64,000 nt of DNA. Source: Dirofilaria immitis (Eukaryota > Nematoda > Chromadorea > Rhabditida > Onchocercidae). A program made the position numbers and the translations under genes. The notes under the pieces were generated by a model. That model was not told the DNA's origin. It worked only from the letters and a program-made list of their open reading frames with translations, and searched no databases. Below are positions 24,101 through 37,000 of this stretch, one piece after another (within the stretch, counting starts at the first letter, position 1; every line of letters starts with the position of its first letter). The stretch is taken from NCBI GenBank assembly GCA_024305405.1, contig JAKNDB010000104.1:806001-870000 (forward strand). The letters run 5' to 3'.

Positions 24101-26771
24101 GAAGTTATAATTCTAAATCATATATGAATAGTAACTTCGAGTAATAACATTATAAACATTGTGAAATGTATAAATATATTTAGGATTTTCAAAAGCACAG
24201 CGTGATCTTGAAAGGCTCGTAGCAGAATTTTTGGGTGTTGACGATGCTATATGTTTTAGTATGGGTTTCGCTATTAATTCCTTAAATACACCATGTTTAG
24301 CTAATGAGGTAATTGGTTTTTTCATATTAAATTTTATTGTACTTGATTAATTCTTTAACTCTACTTAGTTCTTTAGTATATCACGCTGCAATAAAGTCTC
24401 TAGTTGAATTTTTCATGCTAATAGTGCTGTCATTGTAGGATTCGATCATAATTAGTGATCAGTTCAATCATGCATCACTTATTCTTGGTAGTCGAATGTC
24501 TGGAGCAACAGTTCGTATTTTCAAACACGATGGTAGTTTTTTGATAAAAAAAAACGAATAGACATTTTTACCTATGCATATTTCATCTATTTTTGTTTGG
24601 AATCATATTTCAATTCAAATCGGGAAATCGGAAAATTTGAATTGAAATATGATTCTAAACAAACACAGTTAGATTGTCTTTAACGAATTGTCATTTCCGA
24701 TTTCCTGAGCAAGTTTTTGAATCTGAGGAAGATTGATCTAAACTTATAGTTGGAGTTATCTTTTCAGTTTTCAGATGTAGTCATCTATATTTCAAAAGCT
24801 ATTAGTTTTCTTCGGAAGTTCAACTAATAATAAGTAATTACCATTATTACAATTAATTTATGATTTTTTTATTGAAGATATGGCAGACTTGGAGGAAGCA
24901 ATTCGTGATGCAATTGTGTATGGTAATCCGAAAACGAAGAAACCGTTCACCAAAATTTTAATTATTGTGGAAGGAATATATTCTATGGAGGGTTCAATAT
25001 GCAATTTGCCGGCCATTATTGCGCTTAAAAAAGTATGGTGCTTATGTGTATCTTGACGAGGCACACTCTATAGGTAATTTTTATTTAACTCATTTTCAAT
25101 CTATTTTTTCTTTACTAAAAGATTATTTAGCTTGATACATATCGTTTTTCTAGAAATAAAGTTAGCTGTCAATAGATTTACTTTGATTTTCCCTTTCAAT
25201 TAATTTCATTAGCTTATATTAAAACTCCTGCATATCTTTCTGCAGCATCTTTTTAATATTTTTATGAATTTTATTTATCTATTTTAATTCATGCAGGAGC
25301 AATGGGTCCACGTGGACGTGGGATTGTCGATTACTGGGGTTGCGATCCACACGATGTTGACATTCTTATGGGAACGTTCACTAAAAGTTTTGGTGCAGCT
25401 GGCGGATATATTGCAGGTGACAAAGTAAGTATATTTTACTGATATGTTTTCTCACATAAATTGTTTTATTAGCCTTTTTTTTTGCTATTAGGTCGTAGTT
25501 ATTTGTCGACAACTTTGAAATTTTGATTTTGAAAGGAATAACTTCACGATGTAGTACGACTTCGATTCTAAAAAAATCTTTGATTATGTTTGAAATTTAC
25601 TGTATTTTTGTGAATTTCTTCATTTTTGTGAACAAAGTATTCGCTTTCTCATTCTTCTTTCTTCAATAGTTTTTCAGCGGCTTATAAATTATATACGAGT
25701 GAATTCGGCTGCAACGATCTATGCACTTCCAATGTCTCCTCCTGTCGCACAGCAAGTCATATCCTCAATAAAAGTTATGATGGGTTTTGATGGTTCTAAC
25801 GATGGTAAGCGTTGTACATGTATGATATTTGTTTATTACATGTACGTGCTTGATATATGAATATGTTTTTGTATATATATAATAACGACTAATTTTTCTG
25901 CAAATTAATTATAACAGAATTTTTTTAGTGATAGTTCCTTTGCTGATTTTCAAAATTTCTCATATGGCGCAAATACCGAGTTTTTCGGTATCTTAGAACG
26001 TAATTACACTGAATTGTGAAAATAATCATCATGCTGATAGATTTCAAACTTATATGAATGAAATATTTATATTTCAATTATGCATTTAAATTTTCCAAAA
26101 ACTAACTCTTTGGTTTATTCCCGGTGAAATGCGAAGGCAACGTTTACGGCGTAACACGTATTATTTCCGGAAGCGTCTGAAACGTATGGGTTGTATTGTA
26201 TACGGATCCGATGACAGTCCTATTATTCCAATTATGCTTTATTATCCTTCGAAATGCGGGTTAGAATTGAAAATTTTAAATATTATGGAAAACCTATGCA
26301 CTAATTGAAAACTGTGATTTTCTATTTGGTGATTTCTGAATGCGTAATTAGGATTTCCGAATAATTTTTAAATGAAGACATAATTTTTAAATTGTGGGAA
26401 AATTCAACTACTTTCATATTTTCCATCGTTGAAAATATCTTTCTCATTATTCATATACGGTATTTTAGGATATTTTTTTTCATGTGATTTCTATATATTC
26501 TGGTATATATGCTTCTACATTCTTATTTTTAAGACGTGCACTTTTTAGGTTTTGGGGTCGTGAAATGTTGAAACGACGTGTGGGAGTTGTGGTTGTTTCG
26601 TTTCCGGCAACAGCTATGACTGAAAGTCGAATAAGAGTCTGCCTCAGTGCTGCTCATACCAAAGAAATGCTCGATTCTGTACTGGATGCAATCCAAGAAG
26701 TTGCCGAAGCAAGCAATATCTTATCATCCCGGGTAAAACAGAAATATGCAAACTTAGAAATCGATTGGTAA
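21196..26771 (+). CDS. sptl-2: Serine palmitoyltransferase, catalytic LCB2-type subunit
   Basis: This PLP enzyme condenses serine with palmitoyl-CoA, the first step of sphingolipid synthesis, at the ER membrane. Exons: 21196-21389, 21849-21945, 22361-22426, 22978-23110, 23223-23376, 23553-23698, 24184-24308, 24439-24532, 24878-25073, 25297-25424, 25678-25804, about 26124-26259, 26549-26771. Visible parts are an N-terminal membrane segment (exon 4), [20 protein letters not shown], the [12 protein letters not shown] stretch, and the PLP-binding lysine in TFTKSFGA (codon 25383-25385), which marks the catalytic subunit rather than LCB1. The end matches [10 protein letters not shown]. Three indels break the frame: one extra T in 23022-23025, one missing base near 23236-23246, and the A-run 25027-25032 (one too many or two too few). 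Exon 12 lacks an AG acceptor at the expected place. Worms have more than one LCB2 paralogue, so the symbol is tentative. Confidence 0.92.
22211..22270 (+). repeat. 30-bp tandem duplication
   Basis: Two adjacent copies of a 30-bp unit containing GAAACGGCAATATCGTGA lie in intron 2 of the serine palmitoyltransferase gene. Copies differ at about two positions near the end. Confidence 0.85.
24594..24661. repeat. Intronic 27-bp-arm hairpin
   Basis: Left arm 24594-24620 and right arm 24635-24661 are reverse complements with one mismatched position and a small offset, separated by a 14-nt loop. It sits in the intron between exons 8 and 9 of the serine palmitoyltransferase gene and would fold as a strong stem in the transcript. 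Confidence 0.85.
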
Positions 26772-27974
26772 CCATATTTCGTCGAATTTCCAAGAAATCA
26801 TGTTTTCTTTTATTCCGTAGAAAATACAATTATTTTCAAGAAATTTTGTCTTTCTTATCCTTTTCAGTGTAATTTGGATATTCGATTATATGAAATTGTT
26901 GACTTAATTAAAAATTCGAGCAGTCGGACCGAAATATACTGCATGAAATTTCATAGAAGCTTTTGAAATACGGCATGTCGATCAATACAGAACAAATTCT
27001 TATCAACACTTTATTTCAATTCCATGTGTACACAAAAATTTCAAAATGCCTTATTAAGAATAAAATTCTGGATTTTCCAAGAAAACACAAATCTTAGAAG
27101 TCGAAAATTGAAAGACCTCAGAAAATCGTCATGTCTAAGGAGTTACTTGCGTGGGACTTTTGAATAGTCTTTAGTATCATCATTTTTCCGTAATGATCAT
27201 TTATATACGTATTTTTATACACTATAACTGTTATTATTTATTTCAACAAGATAGTTATGGAATGGATGAGAATATTTCGTGGGACAGTTTATTGTGTATA
27301 AGAAGACCTCACCTTTTAACTAGGCCTTACAAAGTTTAAAATCACTCTAAATTCTGTTGATTAGCTTTCGTTCTCATAATTAAATGACTTGAAGATAATG
27401 ATAATTAATATAAAAGACCATTTAATTCTTTCGTTCCTGTATTACTTATTATATATAAAATATTTCTAAGACAGCATTATTCATCAAAATTGTTCATGTG
27501 ATTCTTGATTATCATTCCCGTTGCAAATAATTTTGTTAAGTATCTCAATCTCAACAGAAATTTTTTATATTCTTGTATGTGTGTCAATATATGAGTTAGA
27601 AGGTTAATGAAATAAAATAAGATTCATAAGATGTTACAATTGAAAAAGAATGAATAACTTATCGCTTAAATGTCAATAAGTAAGATGATAATTAAATAAC
27701 GATAATATCGAATCCAAACAATGATAAACAATGTAATATAAATGATGAAAGACATGGAACATCGGACATACATAGTATCGGAATGAAATTTTCACTGCGT
27801 TTGCTTATTCACTGGACTACAAGTGTGTAACAAGAAGAAAAAATACATTCAACCATTTAAGTAAAAATTGTAAACGCGAGATTCAAATTAGCATGGATAC
27901 AGTATGATGATATAACTATTTGCATCAGAAAAATTATTTTATGCAAAATGAAACGAAAGGTCCGAGGAAGTGCA
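26772..27974. other. Convergent intergenic region
   Basis: About 1.2 kb between the 3' ends of the serine palmitoyltransferase (+) and SLD5 (-) genes. It is AT-rich and I see no exon. It should hold both 3' UTRs, but I cannot fix polyadenylation sites. Confidence 0.5.
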
Positions 27975-29614
27975 TTATAATAAGCGAACTTTTTAGCTTC
28001 CAGAAGATCAGCTATAGATGGATAAGGTATAAAGTGAATAGAGCCGGATGGCAGATCAACAGTTCGTTCTGACAACATGTCAGTCATTTCGGGAATCACT
28101 GCCTGTTCTTCTTTATCACTATTCACTTCAATAACAACCCGTTCAGCAGACATATCAAGTCCAATAGTTGGAAGACTCTGTAACGCCGGCGGTATTCGTT
28201 CCAGGAAACTCGTTTCCATTAAATGACGTTTCATTGCTTCATAACTGCAATTTCAAAAATCTCTATGGATTTTCAAAATTTTAAAGCGGAAACTTAGATC
28301 TCTAATGCCTAGTAAACAACTAACTTGACATAGGTTCATCCGATGAAAGATGTGACAGGAATAATCAGTCCACTCATCTTTCCACTGACACATTTATTTT
28401 AACTAATATTTGTTGAAATATCACTGTTTCCTAATCGTAAAAAAATAAAAAAGAAAAGAAAAACAAAAAGAATTACAGCTAATGTACGAATACAACAAAC
28501 TCCTTGAAAATTATAAAATTTTATTAGCCCTGTCAAGATGCGACAAAAACAATTATACCGTTCAGCAAAAACTCTTTCGGCTGAGCTAAGTAGACGTGGG
28601 ACATTTGTCTTTTCTCGTTCAAAATCTTCATTCCGTAATAATTCAACATCCTTTTCGATCTAGAAAACAATAACTACATTTCATTTGCTTAAATTTAAAG
28701 GAAAGGATTTTTAGTTATATATTTCTTCTACTAGCCAAAATTATGTTACGTGGGATTACTTCTTAGTTGACCTAAGTGCTTTACTTATTTTTTACTCCGA
28801 AATTTTTCATTAAACCGTCATTTTGAACACTTTATACGTCAATACGTCAATACTTCCATTTTCGATGCATAAGGAAAACTCTAGTATCTTGAAATCAACA
28901 TATCAGCACTTCAAACGATATCGATGCTCTTCAATATTGTGGTAGTTGATAAAATACTGCGAGAGTATTGAAAATTTCAAATTAGCGAATTGCAATTCAA
29001 ATTTTTTTCCACAATTTTTTTAAATTTAAACCCGGAGGAACCGAAACCTTTTCCAATCGTGCCCTGATATACTCATTGATCATGTAAGTCAAGCGTTGCA
29101 CTTCCATCTTATGCAGAATAATTTTCAGTGACGTATGATCTTTGCATTTATTGAAATTTTCTTCCATCGATTCTAGTTGATCGATCATTAGATCGACAAA
29201 AGTTTCCTGAAAAAGAAGGAAATCCAAAGATTCTTTCTTAATTCGTTTTTTTTAGCACAAATATAATAATCTAACTTTTCATGCAAATAAAGTTTAGCTG
29301 AATTAGAACTAAGTGAATCAATGAAACATTTAATCCCGCAAGACATATAATTAACCTTACTTTTATTATGACATATTTGCAACTTACATGTGTGGCAATA
29401 AACGTGGTGCACAAATTTCATTTTGCCATGCAATCGTAATTTCTTTGACAAGTTGAGAAGGTGTAATCGATTCGTCATCATCGTCTTCCACAGCTTCACT
29501 CTCATTCATTGTATCGACTATTTGTACTCCTGATGATGATGATTCCAATTCGTCTATTCCTGATACTGTAACGTTATAGTTATTCTCCTTTTCCACTGAA
29601 AACTTTCCACTCAT
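27975..29614 (-). CDS. sld-5: GINS complex subunit SLD5
   Basis: SLD5 is one of four GINS subunits. GINS joins CDC45 and MCM2-7 in the replicative helicase. Exons in gene order: 29614-29388, 29206-29048, 28659-28559, 28244-27975. Landmarks are AWQNEICAPRLLP (helical A-domain start), LESMEENF, ILHKMEVQRLTYMINEYIR and RARLEKIEKD, then the C-terminal B-domain from DLPSGSIHFIPYPSIADLLEA. The chosen start is MSGKFSVEKE; an acceptor TACATTCAG lies about 40 nt upstream and may be a trans-splice site. Two frame problems: the exon 1/2 junction is one base short, and after LEAKK one G appears to be missing at 27989. With it the protein ends KKVRLL and stops at 27975-27977, matching the family. As written, the frame runs on into non-conserved residues to 27857. 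About 220-225 residues when corrected. Confidence 0.88.
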
Positions 29615-31029
29615 TTTTCCAGTTTCTTCAGAACAGGTTTCATAATTTTGGTATTCAAGAACCTGAATGTAAAGAAATTTCTCATTGCAGAATTTTTGGA
29701 AAATAAAGAAATTATGTTTACCAAACTGTTTAAGAACCAACTCAATACATTGTGAAAATTGCTAGGTTTTAATTGAAAAAGGTAAATTATTTATCTTAAT
29801 GCAAACAAATATTTTGCTCCCAAGAAATCTCACTTTTAACACCCCAAACCCAAACTAAAATCATAGCTGGTCCCCTCCAGTTTCAGCCTACTTAGTTCAC
29901 AGAAACAATATAATTACAACCAGATCTTAATCTAAAAAATACCTCCCATTTCGAAATTGAAGAGCAGATGGTAAGAACCAAACCAACCCACACCCAACCT
30001 AACCTATTGAACTAACCTTTGCAAATAATAAACATTTCATTTGTAGAATTGAAATTTCAACATATTTTAACCTGTCACAGAATCGAAACAAGCAGTACCA
30101 TACAAATTGTTAAATATAAATTGAGACGATGAAGAATTAGGACGCAAATCCGATAACAATTTTATTTTTGGCAAATACATACAAATTGGAACAATCCCTT
30201 GCAAAATGAACAATGTTGAAAATAACTTTTAACTTATAACTGAAAAGAAGTTGCGCTTCGAAACTCTCCTGCTCCTTTTCTTCACAAAATAGTAAATCAT
30301 AAATTTATACCTAAATTTTAGTGACTTCATTCGTACCAACATGTAATCAAGATGATTGCTCAGCCTCAAGATAAAAACAAAGCATAGACACCTAATCATA
30401 AACCATTCTATTTTCATCACAAATGCACTTATTTATTTGTGAATTGTTTCATAAGTCTTCTGCACATGCTATCATTGCAAATTGTTTTAGCAATAGAATA
30501 CGGTTTTGTTATTACCATTTCGATACTTCAGTAATCTGGATATTTACTTATCAATAATATTCTACAACAGAACAATAGATTAACATAATAAATCCCAAAG
30601 CAAGAATGAAGAGAGAATAACATCAAATTGCAGTTAAGAATTATGATTTGACGAAAATCCAACAATAACTTGTGAATTCGAAATCGAATAAATATTACTT
30701 TACTATTATCTTCAGTTAAAAATTTTGAGAAAATATTGATAATATTCAGATTGCATTCACCGACATAATTCATCTTACCATTCGATAATAAAAATCGCAC
30801 AAACGCATACTGAAGTGCTACTACGCTTTTTATGAAAGTTGCAAACCATATTCATTGCTTGAACCATTGGTGTTCATTTGACGCTTTTGATAAAGAAAAT
30901 TCATAATCTGATTTTATCTGGTTGTCATTTCTACCTGATAAAACAATATCGCACTACGAAATATTTCTGATGGAAATCATACGAATTTGATAATCACTAC
31001 GATATAAAATTAAATTTTAAAACACTGAT
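29615..31029. other. Intergenic region between swsn-1 3' end and sld-5 5' end
   Basis: About 1.4 kb between two genes transcribed in the same direction (-). A stretch at about 29830-30020 is unusually C-rich on + (G-rich on the transcribed strand sense) with runs of CCCAAAC, CCAACCC and CCTAACC. The distance is long for a nematode operon but not excluded. Open frames at 30229-30420 and 30528-30800 on - look like chance. Confidence 0.45.
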
Positions 31030-34000
31030 TTATTGTTGATTGGATGGTGGTCCCTGATGCATAGGTGGCGTAGCGGCATCCGAAGATTCTACAGGTTGAG
31101 GCATTGAAGTTGGCGGAAGTGTTTGCTGTCCTTGCGGATGTGCATAACCACCGGGTGGCGCATACTATAAATTCGAAATATGATAAAATTTCTCTTGAAA
31201 ATCTGAAGCCTTCATTAATTAGTTACCAGCTTTAATACTTTATTTTGCCGTATTATTCTTGACTTCAAATTAATACCTGCGGTCCTTGTGGTGGATAACT
31301 TTGAGGATAACCATAGCCCTGACCTGGTGGTGGAGCAGCTACCGACGTCGGTGGAAAACTTGGCCGCACTGGTTGTCCGTAAGTCTGAAATTTAAAATTC
31401 CGCGATATCATATCTACTTGATAAGACACTATGACAATCAAATTATGAGATGTCGTGATTTTCAAAGCATTTTTAAAATTATTTCTTGGCATGTTTACAG
31501 ACTCTTTGCGTACATATAAGTATGGGTATTATAAAAACATTTGAATAATTTACCTGCATCGGTTGTTGATAAGGTGGTCGCTGAGCATATTGCTGCGGAT
31601 AAGGCGGCCGAGCTCCAGATTGTCCGTAGTATCCTTGTGAAGGTGCATTTTGGTACCCTAAAATGTTCCGTCAGCTAATGAATAAAAACAAACAATTCAA
31701 ATATGATATTTAATAAATCCGTGACAACAGATTTCTTATAGATCAAAATTGATTAAAATTAATTTTAATGACACTGAACCTTGTGGTGGATATTGCTGTG
31801 GCGAAGTATTTTGCGCATATTGCGGATATTGTTGTTGTGGTTGTGGTTGATAACCGCCCTGAGGAGGATAAGATTGCTGCTGAGATGGTGGTTGTTGCTG
31901 AGATGGAACCGGCGGTTGCTGATACTGTTGCTGAGATGGCTGCTGTTGTTGTTGTGGTGCTAAATGCTGCTGCGACTGTACAGTCATAACTTGAGGGACA
32001 TTTACAGCACCAGTTGTAGAGCTCGGCTGCTGAGCTTGCGGTTGTATAGTCTGGGTAGGCTGTGAGGGTTGCTGAGTTTGCGGATGTTGTTGTGTTTGTG
32101 GGTGTTGCTGAGTTTGTGGATGTTGCTGTTGTTGCACCGGTGGTGGTATCGCAGCTGTGTTTGGTTGTGCTGGCACTGCAGACATGCCTGGCTGAGATGG
32201 CATCACAGTCATGCCTGATTGCGGTGGAATGGCAGTCATGCTTGGTTGAGGAGGTACCATAGTTACATTTGGTTGTAGTGGCACTGCAGAAATGTTTGAT
32301 TGCGGTGTCACTCCTGAGGAAGCTGGAAGAAGTGCTTGAGAAGCTTGAGGCATACCAACGGATACTGAACTTGCTGGAGTCTCTGGATTGTCCATTTTTG
32401 AGCTAAAAATCCGAAATACAAGAATAATGATAGCAGAAATAAAATTAAATTATTCAAAAAACTTTTGGTAAACGAATGTTAACACATGAAACATGGGGAA
32501 CATCGCATGGATTTATATTATCACCAAAAAGAATTAAATGACTGAATAACCATAATTTCGTTAATACTTCGCATAAATTACTTGCAGATAAAAACAAACC
32601 GCTATCATGAGATACTTGTACTTGCATTGATGCTAGACCTACAGTAGGTGGACAAGTTGATGATATAGAGGAGGTTGAAACACCCACAGAATGTGCAGGT
32701 ACTTGCACTTGTTGCTGCGGTTGAGGCGGACCGCTAACTTCAAAACCAGGTGGCAAGCTCGGCGGTAGCTGGCCTATAATTTCAATTTTTTTATAACCAT
32801 GTTGAAATATTTCTACAAAATAACAAAAACAACGGAATTATTCTTGGACCTAAATAAATTAAAACCAATAAAAAATATAAGAATGCTTGCGCCATAAATT
32901 TAAAAAAGTGCTAGCTCCACCTAAGCGTCGCTGCCTAAACGGGATTCAAAATGACTTCATATCATCATCATCATCATCATCATCAGCCAAAGCCAGAATG
33001 GGCTTTAAAAATTTGAGAATAAGCTAAAAATTTACCACCAGCAACAAGCTTTGATTGCGCTTCATGTTTAGCACGCTGTTCAAGATAACGTAACTGATCC
33101 ATATGAAAAGACTGTCGTTCCAGAATTAGTTGTTGTCGTTGATATTCAAGCTGCAAATACATATTCGATTACAAATCTCCAACTCCAAGCACAAAATTTA
33201 AGCTAAATCAATTTGTACTGAAATATTTCTAAAAATTAGTTAAGTATTTACTGCTTCTCGTTCCTTATCCATTATTGCTTCAAGTTCATCAAAATGACGT
33301 AGCTTCATTTCCAGTTTCTTCATTTGTGTTTCAACTAATTGGGCAACTAGTGACTTGATGCGTCTTTCTTCTATCGCAGCTAGATGCTAAAAGAAATACT
33401 GAAAAATTATAAAAATGAAGTATTTCATTATCTATCAAATATTAACTATTGCAAGCCATGCACCAGTACAACATTTGTAGTGTGTCACTATCCCATCAAA
33501 ACGGTTTACTTTTACTAACACTCGTGGAATTTGACGTTGCACAAATCAGAAAGATGGTAGTATTTGAAAAAGATAATGTTTAAAAAACCAAAGAATAAGT
33601 TTTTCTAGTTATTCTACTCAACAATGCACTTGCGTTATCCCAGGGAATTCCTGTTAAAGGTGACAGATAGTGCACTTTCTTACAATTCTATAATTTATAT
33701 CTCGGGAAATTTTTTTCAGCAAATATCTTCTTAGCATAAATAATTTTTCCAATAAACAAATCTTTTTTGAACTTTATTAACCCACCTTTGCCTTTACAGC
33801 AGCTGCAGCAAGTGCTGCAGCAGCCGCTGCTTGTATTGTTTCGGAAACTTTACTTTTATTATCTTCTTTTTGCCGATCATTTGATTCTTCTTTATTTCCT
33901 TCTGCTGTGAAACAGCTTTTCACCTCGTCAGACTGAATATCCATCGATTCTGATCCTTTATTCTTATCTGCTAAAAGAGAGAACCCACAACTCACAGAGA

Positions 34001-37000
34001 AACAACATGAAGTCATTCGATTTTTACATAAAAAATATCAAAAACTCAAGACTCACTTCTGTCATCAGCAATTCCCGAAACACTTAAGCCTGCACTACCG
34101 TCAATTTTACCAGCTGTTGATGCCGCTTCTACATTAAGGGCGTGCGCTTCTGCAACCAAAGGAGGCACTTCCTCTTTCATTTTTGCAAATTCTTCTGCAA
34201 ACAAATGTGTGACAACTGATATAAATAATTTCAATCCAATCCCGTCAAAAGTTTCAGAAAATAAAAAAAAATATTATAAAGTGCAGTTTTTGTTGAAGGA
34301 TTTCTTAAATTAGAATTAAATTATATTATGTAAGAGAGACTAAATGGGCTGAATTACTTTGTAGTAGATAAATTGGGAGAAGAATAGTGAAAATTCGAAC
34401 TTCAAATTTAAAATATTTTTAAACAATACCTAATGCAGCTTTTGCAGCTTTAGATGCAACTCGCGGATCAACTACGGATGCGAGAAATGCTACAGTCGAC
34501 ATTATTGGATTACCTGCTTGGCTGAATGCCATTGGCTGATAAGCTAGGGACCTGAAACATATTTCATCATTCTGAATTATATTGAAAGCCTTATAAAATC
34601 AATGACACTAAATAGAATCACCAACCCAAAACTTCAGCTTCGGCACCTTCTTCTTCCAGATACGGATCCTGAATAGGTAATTGCAAGAACCGCATGATGC
34701 ATTCATCTTGTGTGCGAGATCCAACATGATCAGCGACCTAAAAGTCTAGTGGGTAAAGAAAAAAATGAAAGGCTGTTAAATAAGAAGGAAAAATAGTGTT
34801 TTAATAATTTTACACCTATGAAACAATTGTAGAATCTTAAAACTCGAAATGAAAAAGCTCCAATTTAAGTTGATAATATTCCGTCCTTTTTTCATAAATC
34901 TATAAATACTATACTTTGTTCCAATCATCCTTGAACATTTCTAAACCTTCCAAGAGCAACAGCGTTTCCTGATCAGTCCAATCTCTGTTCGGAGCCGCTC
35001 CTCGCATCTGCAACTTTCTTTTTCTTGCTTTTCTTTTTTTTTAAATTGAAAATAAAATCAACAGTTATCGAGAATCTATTCAATAAATTATAATCAAAAA
35101 ATCTATTGGAGGCATATTTTATTCAGAGTTGTTTCTCTCCTTATAATCTTTATATGAAATAAATTTTTATCATAAGGATGAAAAAATTACTAACCTTCAT
35201 CGTAGCAAGATGTTTTGCATACATATCGGTTTTCAAACCAGCGTCACCTAGCTTTTCAATTTTAACCATCACATTACCCTCATCTTTTGTACTTTCATCA
35301 TCTTTCTCTTTCTCTTTTCTTTTTTATCTTTTTCTTTCTTAACTTCATCACTCTGAAATATTTCGTAAAACTAAACAACTCTACATTAATTAACATAGTC
35401 AATTCTGATGCTTAAGAAATCGGCAAAGAAGCAAGGCTTAGCAAAATCTCTGATCTATATTCTCAGTATCCGTACGAATAAAAACGCTTTGTCAATCATA
35501 ATCGCTCTGAACAGACCGCGATTTTTTCATCACAGAATTTGATCAGAGATTCGAACTATATGATACATCCACATACAACAACTAACCATTATACCATTTC
35601 GATACATCCACATACAACAACTAACCATTATACCATTTCCTCATACAGTAGCTATCAATAACTTCATTTAATAATTTCCATCAAAAAATGTGATTTCAAT
35701 CGCCTTCGTCACACGAATTTAAATTTTCTAATGATAGTTTACCTGATTTATCTATTGTTAAGCAAAACGAAAAAATAATTTTGAAGTGAAATAAGATTTC
35801 ACTGTCTTAAGACAAGTTATACCATTTGACAAGAGAAGAGTATTAAGCGATTCAATCAATTTATAGAATAAAAAAATAAGGAAACCTTGAAAGTAAGGAC
35901 TAAACCTGAGTCGGATTTGGAGTTGGTTGTATGGGCTGAATACCCATTGGTGTATCTGCTAGTACCATAAAATGAGAAGTACATGGGGGTGCTACTGGTG
36001 CTGGACGGGCTTCCGAATCAACTTGGTAGTTTATGAGACCCCACTGTTCCAAAAACGAATGCACTCTGCAACAGTGAAATGTCTAACTGTTAAATTGCAA
36101 TCAGAATTGATTCAAAGACTTTATATGGATTTCGATCATTGCATTAGTATCACCTTGAAACATTGAATTTATAATCAGAAGTCTTGGAGAAAAACAAAAA
36201 CAGAATGCCTAGAAAAGTGAAATTCATAGGAAGCTTCTTTTATTCCTAGAATATTAATCCTATTTTACAGCGCAAAAAAGATTATGTATGTTGCATTCTT
36301 CTCTCCACTTAACATCGGAGATTAAAAATAGGACTTGGGAACTTACCGTAATATAGAACAGACATCACCACCCAGATTTCTTCGGCAAGCCGTAGATGAC
36401 AAATATTCGAAAGGATTCAAACGATATGTATCAATCATGAAATTTCGATATGCCATATACCTATAAAAAAATAAACAATAAAGTTCAAGTGCATCACAGA
36501 ACTTCATCTATTCTTTATTATCTTTTCTCGCACTCTTTCATTTAAAGTAACAAATCTTTTTTACAGAAAACATGTAAAACGTATTAAATGATTTATCTTA
36601 TTTAATTTCTGAATCAAAAGCAGTCCTTCAGACATACACTTCTGGTGATTTGCTTTTGTTGCGTCCATTAAAAATTCCGGCACTCCACGTTTTTCAATCT
36701 GATGAATAGCATTATAATCGAACCATGCTGCATATGATGGTATGATAATATAATGCGTTTGCTCAATAACATTACCATCCTACAAATATATTTTCTTATT
36801 TCCATGATATAATTTAAAAATAACGACATAGAATATTCCAATTGCTTAACCTATTTTTTGACACAGAGCTTTCATACAGGATCAGATAAATGGATATATT
36901 AATCTACTTTTTTATAGTAACAGATGACTTATTTCTGATAATACGAACTACTACTGTTATGAAAAAGCATAGCAGACTTCCAGTTAGCAGCATATAATAT

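Noticed and set aside
27857..27974. C-terminal extension of SLD5 past residue LEAKK
   Set aside because: The extension is not family-like. One missing G explains it and gives the expected short ending and stop at 27975-27977.
31768..32262. Valine/alanine- and leucine/tryptophan-rich open frames on the plus strand
   Set aside because: They are antisense shadows of the Pro/Gln-rich swsn-1 exon.
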